40,804 nucleotides of DNA, taken from the NCBI GenBank assembly GCA_003566155.1, contig PXEP01000100.1:1-40804 (forward strand). The letters run 5' to 3'. The position numbers were made by a program, and so were the translations under genes. Shown one piece after another: positions 1 to 8,679 of the stretch; within the stretch, counting starts at the first letter, position 1; each line of letters starts with the position of its first letter. The notes beneath the pieces were generated by a model that had not been told where the DNA came from, did not search any database, and saw nothing but the letters and a program-made list of their open reading frames with translations. The DNA comes from Candidatus Acetothermia bacterium. Its GTDB lineage: Bacteria > Bipolaricaulota > Bipolaricaulia > Bipolaricaulales > Bipolaricaulaceae.

Positions 1-417
1 GGCGCACACAAGGTGCGCCGCTACAACGCACCCCCCGATCCCTGGGGCGCACGTCCCACATCCTGAGGCGTAGCGTCGCAGCTTGCCTGCGACGGCGATC
101 GGCGCACACAAGGTGCGCCGCTACAACGCTCCCCCGGATCCCTGGGGCGCACACATCCCACATCCTGAGGTGCACGTCCCACATCCTGAGGTGCAGCGTC
201 GCAGCTTGCCTGCGACGGCGATCGGCGCACACAAGGTGCGCCGCTACAACGCTCCCCCGGATCCCTGAGGCGCACGTCCCACATCCTGAGGTGTAGCGTC
301 GCAGCTTGCCTGCGACGGGGGTCGGCGCACACAAGGTGCGCCGCTACAACGCACCCCCCGATCCCTGGGGCGCACGTCCCACATCCTGAGGCGTAGCGTC
401 GCAGCTTGCCTGCGACG
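1..417. repeat. Array 1 of REPIN-like units: 55-nt inverted hairpin pairs at 70-124, 193-247, 293-347, with half units at 1-24 and 393-417; period ~100 bp (one 123 bp)
   Basis: Unit GTAGCGTCGCAGCTTGCCTGCGACGG(S)GRTCGGCGCACACAAGGTGCGCCGCTAC read directly. Each half is GTAG followed by an 8-bp stem/5-nt loop hairpin; linkers containing CCCACATCCTGAGG are also repeated. The array runs off the left edge. Confidence 0.93.
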
Positions 418-477
418 GGGGCGGCGGCTTGTCCCTGACGTTATCCCGAGGGGGATAAATCACCGACGCAGCGCCCG

Positions 478-801
478 CTAGGAGGCAGATTCGCGGATCA
501 TCGTCAGGAGGAACTTGAGAGGGCGGAGCGCCTTCAGGGCGTGGGGGACATGGGCGGGCATGATGACCGCCTGACCCTCGCCCAAGCGATGGGCTTGCCC
601 AGCCAACGTTACCTCCACCTCCCCTTCCAGAACATGCACCAGCGCGTCGAACGGTGCAGTGTGCTCGCTCAGCGCTTGACCGGCGTCGAAGGCAAACAGC
701 GTCACCGTACCCGTGGACCGGTCAACCAAAGTGCGGCTGACAACTGACCCCGTTTGGTAGTCAACCAACCGGGAGAGCTCCACTACTGTACCCGTTTCCA
801 T
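478..801 (-). CDS. Cupin-domain protein (small, single domain)
   Basis: ORF METGTVVELSRLVDYQTG...HVLEGEVEVTLAGQAHRLGEGQAVIMPAHVPHAL matches the cupin pattern; ATG at 801 preceded by GGAGGGACAGGC (Shine-Dalgarno). The longer ORF to 906 runs into the repeat array and is not used. Confidence 0.85.
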   Translation of the reverse strand: METGTVVELSRLVDYQTGSVVSRTLVDRSTGTVTLFAFDAGQALSEHTAPFDALVHVLEGEVEVTLAGQAHRLGEGQAVIMPAHVPHALKALRPLKFLLTMIRESAS

Positions 802-894
802 GCCTGTCCCTCCTGCACTCGGGGAGTGTACGTACAAGCTTCCACCTGCACAACGAGTCCGGTGCACAACGCGGCGGGCAAGACGCCCGACCCA

Positions 895-1156
895 CGGCGC
901 ACACAAGGTGCGCCGCTACAACGCACCCCCGATCCCTGAGGGGTACATCCCACATCCTGAGGTGTAGCGTCGCAGCTTGCCTGCGACGGGGGTCGGCGCT
1001 CACAAGGTGCGCCGCTACAACGCTCCCCCGGATCCCTGGGGGGTAGACGTCCCACACCCTGAGGTGCAGCGTCGCAGCTTGCCTGCGACGGGGGCCGGCG
1101 CACACAAGGTGCGCCGCTACAAAACAGCGAGAATCGCACGCAAGGTGTGAGGCTAC
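895..1156. repeat. Array 2 of the same REPIN-like family: half unit 895-919, full units 964-1018 and 1066-1120, degenerate half unit about 1130-1156
   Basis: Same hairpins and linker motif as array 1; the degenerate copy ATCGCACGCAAGGTGTGAGGCTAC aligns to TCGGCGCACACAAGGTGCGCCGCTAC. Confidence 0.9.
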
Positions 1157-1353
1157 GCGTCAGGGAGGGGAAGGAGGTCGATGCAGAGCAACACCAGGTT
1201 CTCCTCCCCGCGGTACAGCGTGTTGGCCACCGAACCCACTTGCTCCGGGCGGGAACAGTGGATGAATCCTTCGCGCTCCAGCGACGTCGGCCGGAAAGCA
1301 CCATCTTCAAGCGCCCGTCGCCAGGCTTCTCGCGTGGTGATGTGCAGGATCAT
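1153..1353 (-). pseudogene. DUF952-family protein, C-terminally truncated
   Basis: MILHITTREAWRRALEDGAFRPTSLEREGFIHCSRPEQVGSVANTLYRGEENLVLLCIDLLPLPDA* matches the DUF952 N-terminal two-thirds, then stops at 66 aa beside the repeat array. Confidence 0.65.
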
Positions 1354-1784
1354 AACTGCGGGCGACCTCCGCGGATCTCGATGCGGCGCCGTTGTGGGTG
1401 GGGCATGGACAAGGTCACCCAGATGGCGTCCGCCGGGATAAGCTCTGGGATACGGTCAGCCCACTCCACCGCTGTCACCCCGGTCTCGGGCGGAAGCAGC
1501 TCGGTCAGCCCCACCTCGGCAAGCTCCTCTGGGGCGTTGATCCGGTAGGCGTCCAGGTGATGCAAGGTAAGCCGCCCCTTGTGCGAACGGGCGAGGACAA
1601 AGCTGGGGGAGAGCACATCCTCCTTTACGAACAGGCCGCGAGCCAGCCCCTGTACCAAAGTCGTCTTGCCAGCGCCCAGCTCGCCGACCAGAGCCACGAC
1701 ATCCCCGTCTTTCAGCCGCCCGGCCAGCTCCTCGCCCACCCGCTGGGTTTCCTCGGGGCCGGTAGCCACCACCGTACGTTCCAT
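1350..1784 (-). CDS. tsaE: tRNA threonylcarbamoyladenosine biosynthesis ATPase TsaE
   Basis: Walker A GELGAGKTTLVQGLARGL, SPSFVLA, HHLDAYR motifs. Confidence 0.93.
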   Translation of the reverse strand: MERTVVATGPEETQRVGEELAGRLKDGDVVALVGELGAGKTTLVQGLARGLFVKEDVLSPSFVLARSHKGRLTLHHLDAYRINAPEELAEVGLTELLPPETGVTAVEWADRIPELIPADAIWVTLSMPHPQRRRIEIRGGRPQL

Positions 1785-4121
1785 TTAGCTCCGCAAGGAC
1801 ATGCCTAAGGGAGAAAGGCGCTCCAGAATACGGTTTACCGCCTGCTCCACTTCCTCGGAGGACAACGTTCGCTCGGGATGACGGAAGGAAAGCTCGTAGG
1901 TCAGACTGCGCTGCCGTTCACCGACCCGTTCCCCTTCGTACAAATCGTACAAGTAACACCCTTCGACCAGCCCCTCGGCCAGTATCGCCTCCCGCACGCG
2001 CTGCTCGGCGACCTCGCGTGGTCCGACCAGGGACAAGTCCCGCTTGGACACTGGATAGCGCGGAAGCGGTCGGTGGACCGGGGCCTCACGCGCCCCACGG
2101 AGGCTCTGCACATCAACCTCCAAGGCCTGGACCCGATAGTTCCCGGGAAGATCGGCGCACAAGTCCGGATGCACTTCTCCCTGCCAACCCACTATGCTTC
2201 CTTCAAGTTCCACGGCGACGCGGCGGCCGGGGGGCAGCCACTTGTGCTCGCAAGGAACCAACCGCGCCCCTTGCACGCGCAATGCGGACAGAAGCTGCTG
2301 CCATACGCCAGCCAGGTGTTCGGGCCCGTAGGGGAGTTTGCCAGACAAGGGAAACGGCAGTCGACCGACCAACGCGATTCCCAGCCGTTCGCGTTCCATC
2401 ACCCCGTTCTCGCGGCGGGAAAAGACCCTGCCAATCTCAAACAGCGCTGCCCCCGGCGTCTGGGTGTCCAAGGTGTGCCCGACCACCGACATGAGTCCCG
2501 GAAGGAGCCATTTGCGCAAGCCCTCGTTTCCCCGGGCTACCGGGTTCTCCAAGAGAACTGCCGCCTCGTCGGCGGGGGCCAGACTGGCCGTCGTGACTTC
2601 GGTCAGTCCAAGGGCCACACATGTCCGGCGCACAAGATCGGAGAAACGCTCCTGGGGATCCTTCGTCCCGCGCATGGGAGCCACCTGCGGAGGCACCGAG
2701 GGGATGGTGTGGTACCCGTAGACGCGCGCCACCTCCTCGATGAGGTCGATCTCCCGCACGAGATCCCCCCGCTCGGGGGGAACGTCCACCTGCCACCCTC
2801 CATCGTCCTGGGCGGCGGACAGCCCCAGCGCGGAGAACACCCGCGCCACCTCATCGGCAGGAACGTCGACTCCCGTTATGTGCTCCAGTCGCCCCTTGCG
2901 TAAGCCGACCCGCCGTGGCGTCGCCGGAGCGGGATAGGCATCCGCCGCACCCGCTGCCACGCGCGCGTCCAACAGCTCCGAAAACAGGGCACAGCATCTC
3001 CGCGAGGCACGGTCAGCTGCTTCGGGGGACAGTCCCCGTTCGAACCTATGGGAGGCTTCGGTGCGCAGCCCCAGAGAACGCGCCGACCGCCGCACCCGCA
3101 CTGGGGAGAAGCACGCCGCCTCGAGCAGAATGGCGCTTGTACCCTCTCCAACCTCGGCATCCTGGCCTCCCATGACCCCGGCCACGGCCACCGGGCGATC
3201 CCCGGCGGTGATCAGCAGGGCCTCGGTGGGAAGCTCTCGTTCCACTCCGTCCAGGGTGGTGATGCGCTCTTCGGAGCGCGCCCGGCGGACGCCGATCACC
3301 GATGAACCAAGCCGGCGGTAATCGAAGGCGTGCAGCGGATGACCCAGCTCCAACATGACGTAATTGGTGATGTCCACAACCGGAGCCAACGGCCGCATGC
3401 CGGCCTTGGAAATCCGTGACTGGAGCCACACCGGCGAGGCACCGTGCCCGTCCATGTGCGCCAGCCGTGCCACATAGCGCGGACATTCGTCGGGGGATTC
3501 GATGTGCACCCGCACTACGTCGGCGCGCTCCCCTTGCTCAGGGTAGTCGGCGGAGGGCTCGCGCAACGGACGGTGCAGCAGGGCAGCCACCTCCCGGGCC
3601 ACCCCATGGACCCCCAACAGGTCAGGGCGGTTGGAGGTCACAGAGATATCCAATACTGCATCGGGGGTTTCCAGCAGTGCTTGCCCATCATCCTCCAGAT
3701 CCAGCCCGTCGGGCAACACCCATATGCCTTCCGATTTTGCCTCCAATCCGAGTTCAGCTCTGGAGAGGATCATCCCTTCGCTTCGCACGCCTCGCACCGA
3801 GCGGCTTTCCACCACCCCCCCGGGGAGACGCGTCCCGGGGAGGGCGACGAACACTCGCTGTCCTGAGCCCACGTTCGGGGCGCCGCACACGATCTTGCGT
3901 TCTCCGGAAGAGGTCTCCACCACGCACGCGGTGAGGTTGTCTGCGTTCGGATGCGCCTCCACGGACGAGACGGCACCCACCACCACGCCCTCCGCCGAGG
4001 AAAACCGGTGCACTTCCTCCACTTCCAGTCCCGCCAGGGTCAGCCGATCGGCCAGTTCCCCGGCATCGATATCGTGTACATCCACGTACTCCGACAGCCA
4101 GCTCAGTGGTACCCGCATCAC
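1785..4121 (-). CDS. pheT: Phenylalanine--tRNA ligase beta subunit
   Basis: 778 aa; MRVPLSWLSEYVD start, EMAP-like N-terminal domain, B3/B4 and C-terminal anticodon-binding motifs. Confidence 0.95.
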   Translation of the reverse strand: MMRVPLSWLSEYVDVHDIDAGELADRLTLAGLEVEEVHRFSSAEGVVVGAVSSVEAHPNADNLTACVVETSSGERKIVCGAPNVGSGQRVFVALPGTRLPGGVVESRSVRGVRSEGMILSRAELGLEAKSEGIWVLPDGLDLEDDGQALLETPDAVLDISVTSNRPDLLGVHGVAREVAALLHRPLREPSADYPEQGERADVVRVHIESPDECPRYVARLAHMDGHGASPVWLQSRISKAGMRPLAPVVDITNYVMLELGHPLHAFDYRRLGSSVIGVRRARSEERITTLDGVERELPTEALLITAGDRPVAVAGVMGGQDAEVGEGTSAILLEAACFSPVRVRRSARSLGLRTEASHRFERGLSPEAADRASRRCCALFSELLDARVAAGAADAYPAPATPRRVGLRKGRLEHITGVDVPADEVARVFSALGLSAAQDDGGWQVDVPPERGDLVREIDLIEEVARVYGYHTIPSVPPQVAPMRGTKDPQERFSDLVRRTCVALGLTEVTTASLAPADEAAVLLENPVARGNEGLRKWLLPGLMSVVGHTLDTQTPGAALFEIGRVFSRRENGVMERERLGIALVGRLPFPLSGKLPYGPEHLAGVWQQLLSALRVQGARLVPCEHKWLPPGRRVAVELEGSIVGWQGEVHPDLCADLPGNYRVQALEVDVQSLRGAREAPVHRPLPRYPVSKRDLSLVGPREVAEQRVREAILAEGLVEGCYLYDLYEGERVGERQRSLTYELSFRHPERTLSSEEVEQAVNRILERLSPLGMSLRS

Positions 4122-4139
4122 AAGCCCCCGCTTCTGCCC

Positions 4140-6818
4140 CTACAGATCCACCCCGAGGTAGAAGACCCCGGGCCCTGTGTAAGTAATAGGCCAGGCGATG
4201 CCCGCAACGAGCCGCACATGAAGCAACCCGCCCAGCGCCTCCCAGGTCGTCCACACCTCCCCACCCGCTTCAGCATAGGTGGTGATTGTGTCCCAATCGT
4301 CACCTCTGCTCCACACACGGGCACCGGACACATAGGCCCTGGTACGCACGTCGCTCAGCAGGGCCAGCCCTCCCAACAGGTAGTCGGGGTTGTTCTCCGG
4401 CAGCCACAACGAGAGGGTGCCCGATGCCTTGTACTCCCCTATAGGGGCGCGCCTGATATCGTCCGGTGCACCTGGATCCCCCGGCGCGGCCAGGCTGTTG
4501 AACTCCGGCAGCGAAAACAGAAACCGTTCAGGCATACCTTCCGTGGCCAGCCCCCCGCGCGCCGTGAACTGCATGTAGGTTCGGGGAAGCAAACGTTCCT
4601 CGAGCAGCCCGGCCACGGAGACTCCGGCTGCGGAAACCTCCGGGACGAATAAGACAGAGCCCTGCGCAAGGCTTGTGCGGCTCACCTGCTCTTGCCAGGA
4701 GATCCCCAGCCGGGCCGCCCACATGGGAACACGGGCCACAGTGAACGAAAGCTCACCCGCAGGGGACCAATACGTCCCGGCGGACCCGATATCCGGCGTC
4801 TTCCACAGCCGCCGCCTGACCGTAAGCTCACCGAGCAGCGTTTCGTGGATCTGGGCCCAGCCGGATACGGATAGCTCCCGGCCGTAGTTCACCCAGGCGG
4901 AGGCGGCCTGCATCTGGGGCATGATTTCCCAGCCAAAGCGGTCCAGATAGCGCACCGACACGCCCTGGCCACCTGGATCCGGCTGTACCAAATATGCGTC
5001 CAGGGGCATATCGTTTCGGCCCATGGCCACCACCACCCGTCGCGGGTAGTGGTTGTTCAACCTGTCCACGTCGGGGACCCGGTGCTCCGGGTCGACCGTC
5101 ACCCGACGCACGCGAAAATCTGTGTGGAAAACCATGGTGGTTTCGTCGTCGTCCTCGGGCTCCCAGGTGCGCGCCTTTCGCTCATCGTCTCCTCCCTGGA
5201 GTTTCACCGTTACCGGGAGGAACCCGCTGCCGCTGCGCCTGAGGTGGACATGGGTCTCGTGGCCGTCCTCGGTCCGGAGGCGGTCCATACCCTCCACCGC
5301 ATAGTCCGCTTGGGCATCACCCCACACCCAGTCTTGGAAGAAGTCGCTTACATCCTGGCCGCTGACCTCGTGGGTCAACCGCTCGAACGCCTTCACGGTG
5401 AACCAACGGCCGCGGTATCGTTCATGCGCCTGGTGCAGCACCTCGTCCAGCACCTCTTCGCCCAACACATGGCCCAATGCCCGCAGTACCAACGCCCCCT
5501 TCTCGTACAGTCGGACGGAGCTGGCCTGCAGGTAGTCCACCTCGCTGGTGGGCTGCACGATGGCCTCATCGAAGCCCAGGAAGGTCGTGTTCAGGTAAGG
5601 GAATTCCACCAAGTGTTCACGGAGATTGAAGTATCCAAGCGCTGATTTCACCATTTCTTCTCCCAACCCCGGTCGCTGGGGTTGAAACACGTTGCCGGCC
5701 TCAGCCCCGTAGCGGTCTTCAAACCAGCGCATAGCCGCGTAGTGGGCGAACCCCTCGGAAAGCCAGTTCTCCTCGTCTAGATCGGCGCCCACACCCACGC
5801 CCCACCACTGGTGGGCGATCTCGTGGGCGAGCACGAACTGTCCCAGGCGACTTAGGGTCCCCTTGGCCGTGAGGTCGGAGCGCCGGAACAACCAGCTGGG
5901 CATGAACACAACTCCGTCGGCTGCAAATGCGATTCCCGTATCCGACGGATGTTCCACAAGCAGCAGGCGGTCAAAGGGGTAGGGACCGTACACCTCCTCG
6001 AAGTACTCCACGATCTCCCACACGTAGGTCCCCAGGCCGCGCAGCTGTTCCTCATGGCCCGGTTGCGCGACGAGTTCCACCGTCAACCGACGTCCCTCCA
6101 GCGGGACCTTGGTCAGCCGGCCAGCGGGACCGATGAACAGGGACACCGACCGGACCGGTTCGCCAAAACTCGCCCGGTAGACGGACTTGCCTTCTGCTTC
6201 CTCCTTGTCCACCGTTCCCGGCAAGGCGGCAACCCAATCCGTGGGTACCTCCAGGCGAAGCTGGTAGTGGTGGGCCAGTGCTACCTGGGGAAGGTAATCG
6301 TCCTCCGGCGGCGGACTGGGCAACGGGTGCCATCCGTAGCGCCAGGTGTAAACTTCCCCCAACCGGCCGGGCTCTCCACTCCTTATGTGTGGAAAGCGCG
6401 TCGAAAATACTATCTTGAGCGAACCCTCCTCCTGGGGGACTTCTACCTTCATCAGCCCGTCGTCCAACGAGTAGGTCTGCTGGCTTGGCGGGGCAGCGAT
6501 AAGTTCGTAGTCAAGCCGTCGCTGTTCCTCATCGGCGTCGATCCACCACACCCCTTCGATCTTGGTCCACGAGGGATCGAACCCCCAAGCATATCTCTGG
6601 TCTTCGTGCCGACCTGACGTGTGCGGGTTGGGCTCGCGGCCTAGGTTCGCCGGCAACCTGAACCACGCCACTTCCGGAGCTTCGCTCCAGGAGATCTCCT
6701 GCGTCCCCTGCACCAAGTGTTCATCGGGCAAAAACTCCACATCCAGCACGCTGGTCCCAGCCAGGACCGCGCAGCCGGGCACCAAAAAAACGGCCAGCAC
6801 CAAGGCTGTCCTTTGCAT
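4140..6818 (-). CDS. M1-type (gluzincin) metallopeptidase with long C-terminal beta-rich region, probably a secreted lipoprotein
   Basis: HEIAHQWWG...NWLSEGFAHY (HExxH-18-E). N-terminal signal with VPGC lipobox-like motif; C-terminal ~270 aa beta-strand-rich. SD GGAGG before ATG. Confidence 0.8.
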   Translation of the reverse strand: MQRTALVLAVFLVPGCAVLAGTSVLDVEFLPDEHLVQGTQEISWSEAPEVAWFRLPANLGREPNPHTSGRHEDQRYAWGFDPSWTKIEGVWWIDADEEQRRLDYELIAAPPSQQTYSLDDGLMKVEVPQEEGSLKIVFSTRFPHIRSGEPGRLGEVYTWRYGWHPLPSPPPEDDYLPQVALAHHYQLRLEVPTDWVAALPGTVDKEEAEGKSVYRASFGEPVRSVSLFIGPAGRLTKVPLEGRRLTVELVAQPGHEEQLRGLGTYVWEIVEYFEEVYGPYPFDRLLLVEHPSDTGIAFAADGVVFMPSWLFRRSDLTAKGTLSRLGQFVLAHEIAHQWWGVGVGADLDEENWLSEGFAHYAAMRWFEDRYGAEAGNVFQPQRPGLGEEMVKSALGYFNLREHLVEFPYLNTTFLGFDEAIVQPTSEVDYLQASSVRLYEKGALVLRALGHVLGEEVLDEVLHQAHERYRGRWFTVKAFERLTHEVSGQDVSDFFQDWVWGDAQADYAVEGMDRLRTEDGHETHVHLRRSGSGFLPVTVKLQGGDDERKARTWEPEDDDETTMVFHTDFRVRRVTVDPEHRVPDVDRLNNHYPRRVVVAMGRNDMPLDAYLVQPDPGGQGVSVRYLDRFGWEIMPQMQAASAWVNYGRELSVSGWAQIHETLLGELTVRRRLWKTPDIGSAGTYWSPAGELSFTVARVPMWAARLGISWQEQVSRTSLAQGSVLFVPEVSAAGVSVAGLLEERLLPRTYMQFTARGGLATEGMPERFLFSLPEFNSLAAPGDPGAPDDIRRAPIGEYKASGTLSLWLPENNPDYLLGGLALLSDVRTRAYVSGARVWSRGDDWDTITTYAEAGGEVWTTWEALGGLLHVRLVAGIAWPITYTGPGVFYLGVDL

Positions 6819-6844
6819 GGGTTCCTCCTTCAGCGTCGCACGCT

Positions 6845-8146
6845 TCAGGTATCTTGTTGTTGTTCCGCCGGCAGGACAGCGATGCGCACGGTGATGATCT
6901 CCCTCTCGGAGGCCTCTTCCACGGTGAGCAAAACCCGGCCTAGCCTGAGGCGGGCCCCGGGCTCGGGAATATCCCCGAGTTCCTCAAGGATCAGCCCGGC
7001 TATGGTGACGGCATCGTCCTCCGGCAAATCAACCCCAAGGGTTTGCTTAACCATACGCACTTCAGCATCTGCGTCCACCAAGGCTTCGCTGGGAGAGAGT
7101 TTGCGCAGGAGCTGTCCTGTGCGCGGGGTATCGTATTCGTCCTCGATCTCCCCCACGATCTCCTCCAGGATGTCCTCCAGGGTGACGATACCGGCCACAC
7201 CTCCGTACTCGTCGACGACGACTGCCAGGTGCAACCGCTCCCGTTGGAACTCCCGCAGGAGCACGTTGATCGGCTTGGTGGTCGGAGTGTAGTAAACGGG
7301 CCGCAGGATCTCCCGAAGATTCCCTTCATCGCCGTTGGCCATCAGAGCAAACAGGTCCTTAGCGTACAGCAGGCCGAGCACATTGTCCCGGTTTTCTTCG
7401 TAAACCGGATAGCGGGAGTGCCCGTCGCGGATGACCAGTTCGCTGATCTCCGCAAGCGGGGTGTTGATCTCCACGGCCTGCATATCGGTTCGGGGTACCA
7501 TGACATCCTCGGCCGTCGTCTCGTCCAGCGCCAATACGCGACGGATCATATCACCGTCCTGTGCAGCGATCGTCCCCCGCTCCTCCCCCTCCTCGATCAA
7601 GGTGATCAGGTGGTCCTCGGAGATGGTCCCCTCTTCCCTCTCCAGCACCTGTTCGCCAAATGGTCTCAGCAGTAGCCCAGTCACGGCGCGTAATCCCCGC
7701 ACCAAGGGATGCAACATCACCGTCAGCCTCCACACAGGGCCGATGACCACCAACGTGACCCCCTCGGCCCGGTTCTTGGCCACGGTCTTGGGGGTGATCT
7801 CCCCGAACAAAAGCAAGGACAAAGTCATGACCCCGGTGGTGATCAGTGCCGACACGTACTGCGGAAGGCCAGGGGGCAGAATGCGAAGAAACAGCAGCGT
7901 GGCCACGGCCGACGCCCCCACGTTGACCAGGTTGTTCATGATGAGCAACGTGGTGATGAGATCGTTGGGCTCCTCCAGCAGGTGCTTCAAGGCCCGCTTC
8001 TTGTTGGGCTTGCGCTCGCTCATGTGGCGTAGCTGCAGCTCAGACAGAGAGGTCACTGCGGTTTCCGAACCAGAGAAGAACGCCGAGAGTAGCAACAGTA
8101 TCAGCAGTACCAGTACTTGCGATCCCGCGGTCACGCGCGCTATCAC
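6845..8146 (-). CDS. CNNM/CorC-type DUF21 + CBS + CorC_HlyC domain membrane protein (hemolysin family)
   Basis: SAFFSGSETAVTSLSE, VPRTDMQAVE, VVDEYGGVAGIVTLEDILEEIVGEIEDE motifs. Start uncertain: the ORF extends to ATG 8242, but an apparent promoter at 8174-8179 favours the GTG at 8146. Confidence 0.88.
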   Translation of the reverse strand: MIARVTAGSQVLVLLILLLLSAFFSGSETAVTSLSELQLRHMSERKPNKKRALKHLLEEPNDLITTLLIMNNLVNVGASAVATLLFLRILPPGLPQYVSALITTGVMTLSLLLFGEITPKTVAKNRAEGVTLVVIGPVWRLTVMLHPLVRGLRAVTGLLLRPFGEQVLEREEGTISEDHLITLIEEGEERGTIAAQDGDMIRRVLALDETTAEDVMVPRTDMQAVEINTPLAEISELVIRDGHSRYPVYEENRDNVLGLLYAKDLFALMANGDEGNLREILRPVYYTPTTKPINVLLREFQRERLHLAVVVDEYGGVAGIVTLEDILEEIVGEIEDEYDTPRTGQLLRKLSPSEALVDADAEVRMVKQTLGVDLPEDDAVTIAGLILEELGDIPEPGARLRLGRVLLTVEEASEREIITVRIAVLPAEQQQDT

Positions 8147-8173
8147 CTCAAGGGTATCTACATCTACCGACGA

Positions 8174-8179
8174 ATTATA
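8174..8179 (-). promoter_or_regulatory. -10 box TATAAT (minus strand) upstream of the CNNM/CorC gene
   Basis: ATTATA on the plus strand = TATAAT on minus; no good -35 at 17 nt. Confidence 0.4.
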
Positions 8180-8246
8180 GCGGCGCCCGGGAACGTCAAC
8201 CAGGCCCGGCTCCACAACTACTTCGCCGCACCGGGTGGGCAACCGT

Positions 8247-8252
8247 TACAAT
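8247..8252 (+). promoter_or_regulatory. -10 box TACAAT, 5 nt before accB ATG
   Basis: GTTACAATGTACCATGG; spacing suggests a leaderless transcript. Confidence 0.4.
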
Positions 8253-8257
8253 GTACC

Positions 8258-8677
8258 ATGGATGAAGGACGGGTGGATTTCGAGGAATTGCGTAAACTGT
8301 GCACGCTTCTTCGCGAAGAGGGCTTGTCCGAACTGACGGTGGAAGAAGAAGGGCGCCGCATCACACTGCGCCGCGTCCTGCGGGAGGCCCCGCACGGCCC
8401 GGCACCCGAAGAAGTCGCACACTCCGAAACAACTGAGGAGTATGTCCGATCTCCCGTGGTAGGCACCTTCTGGCAGAGGCCGGCCCCTGGCCAAGCTCCG
8501 TATGTATCGCCCGGGGACGAGGTGGAGCCAGGACGCGTCCTATGTGTCGTGGAGGCGATGAAGGTGATGAATGAAGTGCGCGCCGAGCGGCCGGGGATCA
8601 TCAGCGAGGTGTTGGTGGAGGATGGTGCACCGGTGGAATATGGACAGCCGCTGTTCGTACTCCGCCCCATCCACTAG
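8258..8677 (+). CDS. accB: Biotin carboxyl carrier protein of acetyl-CoA carboxylase
   Basis: VCVVEAMKVMNEV biotinyl-Lys motif; followed by accC. Confidence 0.93.
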   Translation: MDEGRVDFEELRKLCTLLREEGLSELTVEEEGRRITLRRVLREAPHGPAPEEVAHSETTEEYVRSPVVGTFWQRPAPGQAPYVSPGDEVEPGRVLCVVEAMKVMNEVRAERPGIISEVLVEDGAPVEYGQPLFVLRPIH

Positions 8678-8679
8678 CC

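Noticed and set aside
1-420. CRISPR array
   Set aside because: Units are paired palindromes with a ~100-bp period, and the intervals between them are themselves near-identical rather than unique spacers; no cas genes.
21-1310. ORFs 21-332, 83-268, 754-939, 761-1105 and 783-1310 as proteins
   Set aside because: They translate the repeat arrays (CSGAPCVRRSPSQASCDAAPQ repeats) and are artefacts of GC-rich tandem DNA.
1878-2903. Long antisense ORFs opposite pheT and other genes (e.g. 1878-2903, 15030-15878, 17067-18161)
   Set aside because: Low-complexity, Arg/Pro/His-rich translations opposite clearly conserved genes; typical shadow ORFs in high-GC DNA.
8147-8242. Long N-terminus of the CNNM/CorC ORF from ATG 8242
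   Set aside because: The extension is polar, overlaps the accB promoter region, and lies upstream of a TATAAT (8174-8179) that probably drives the gene.
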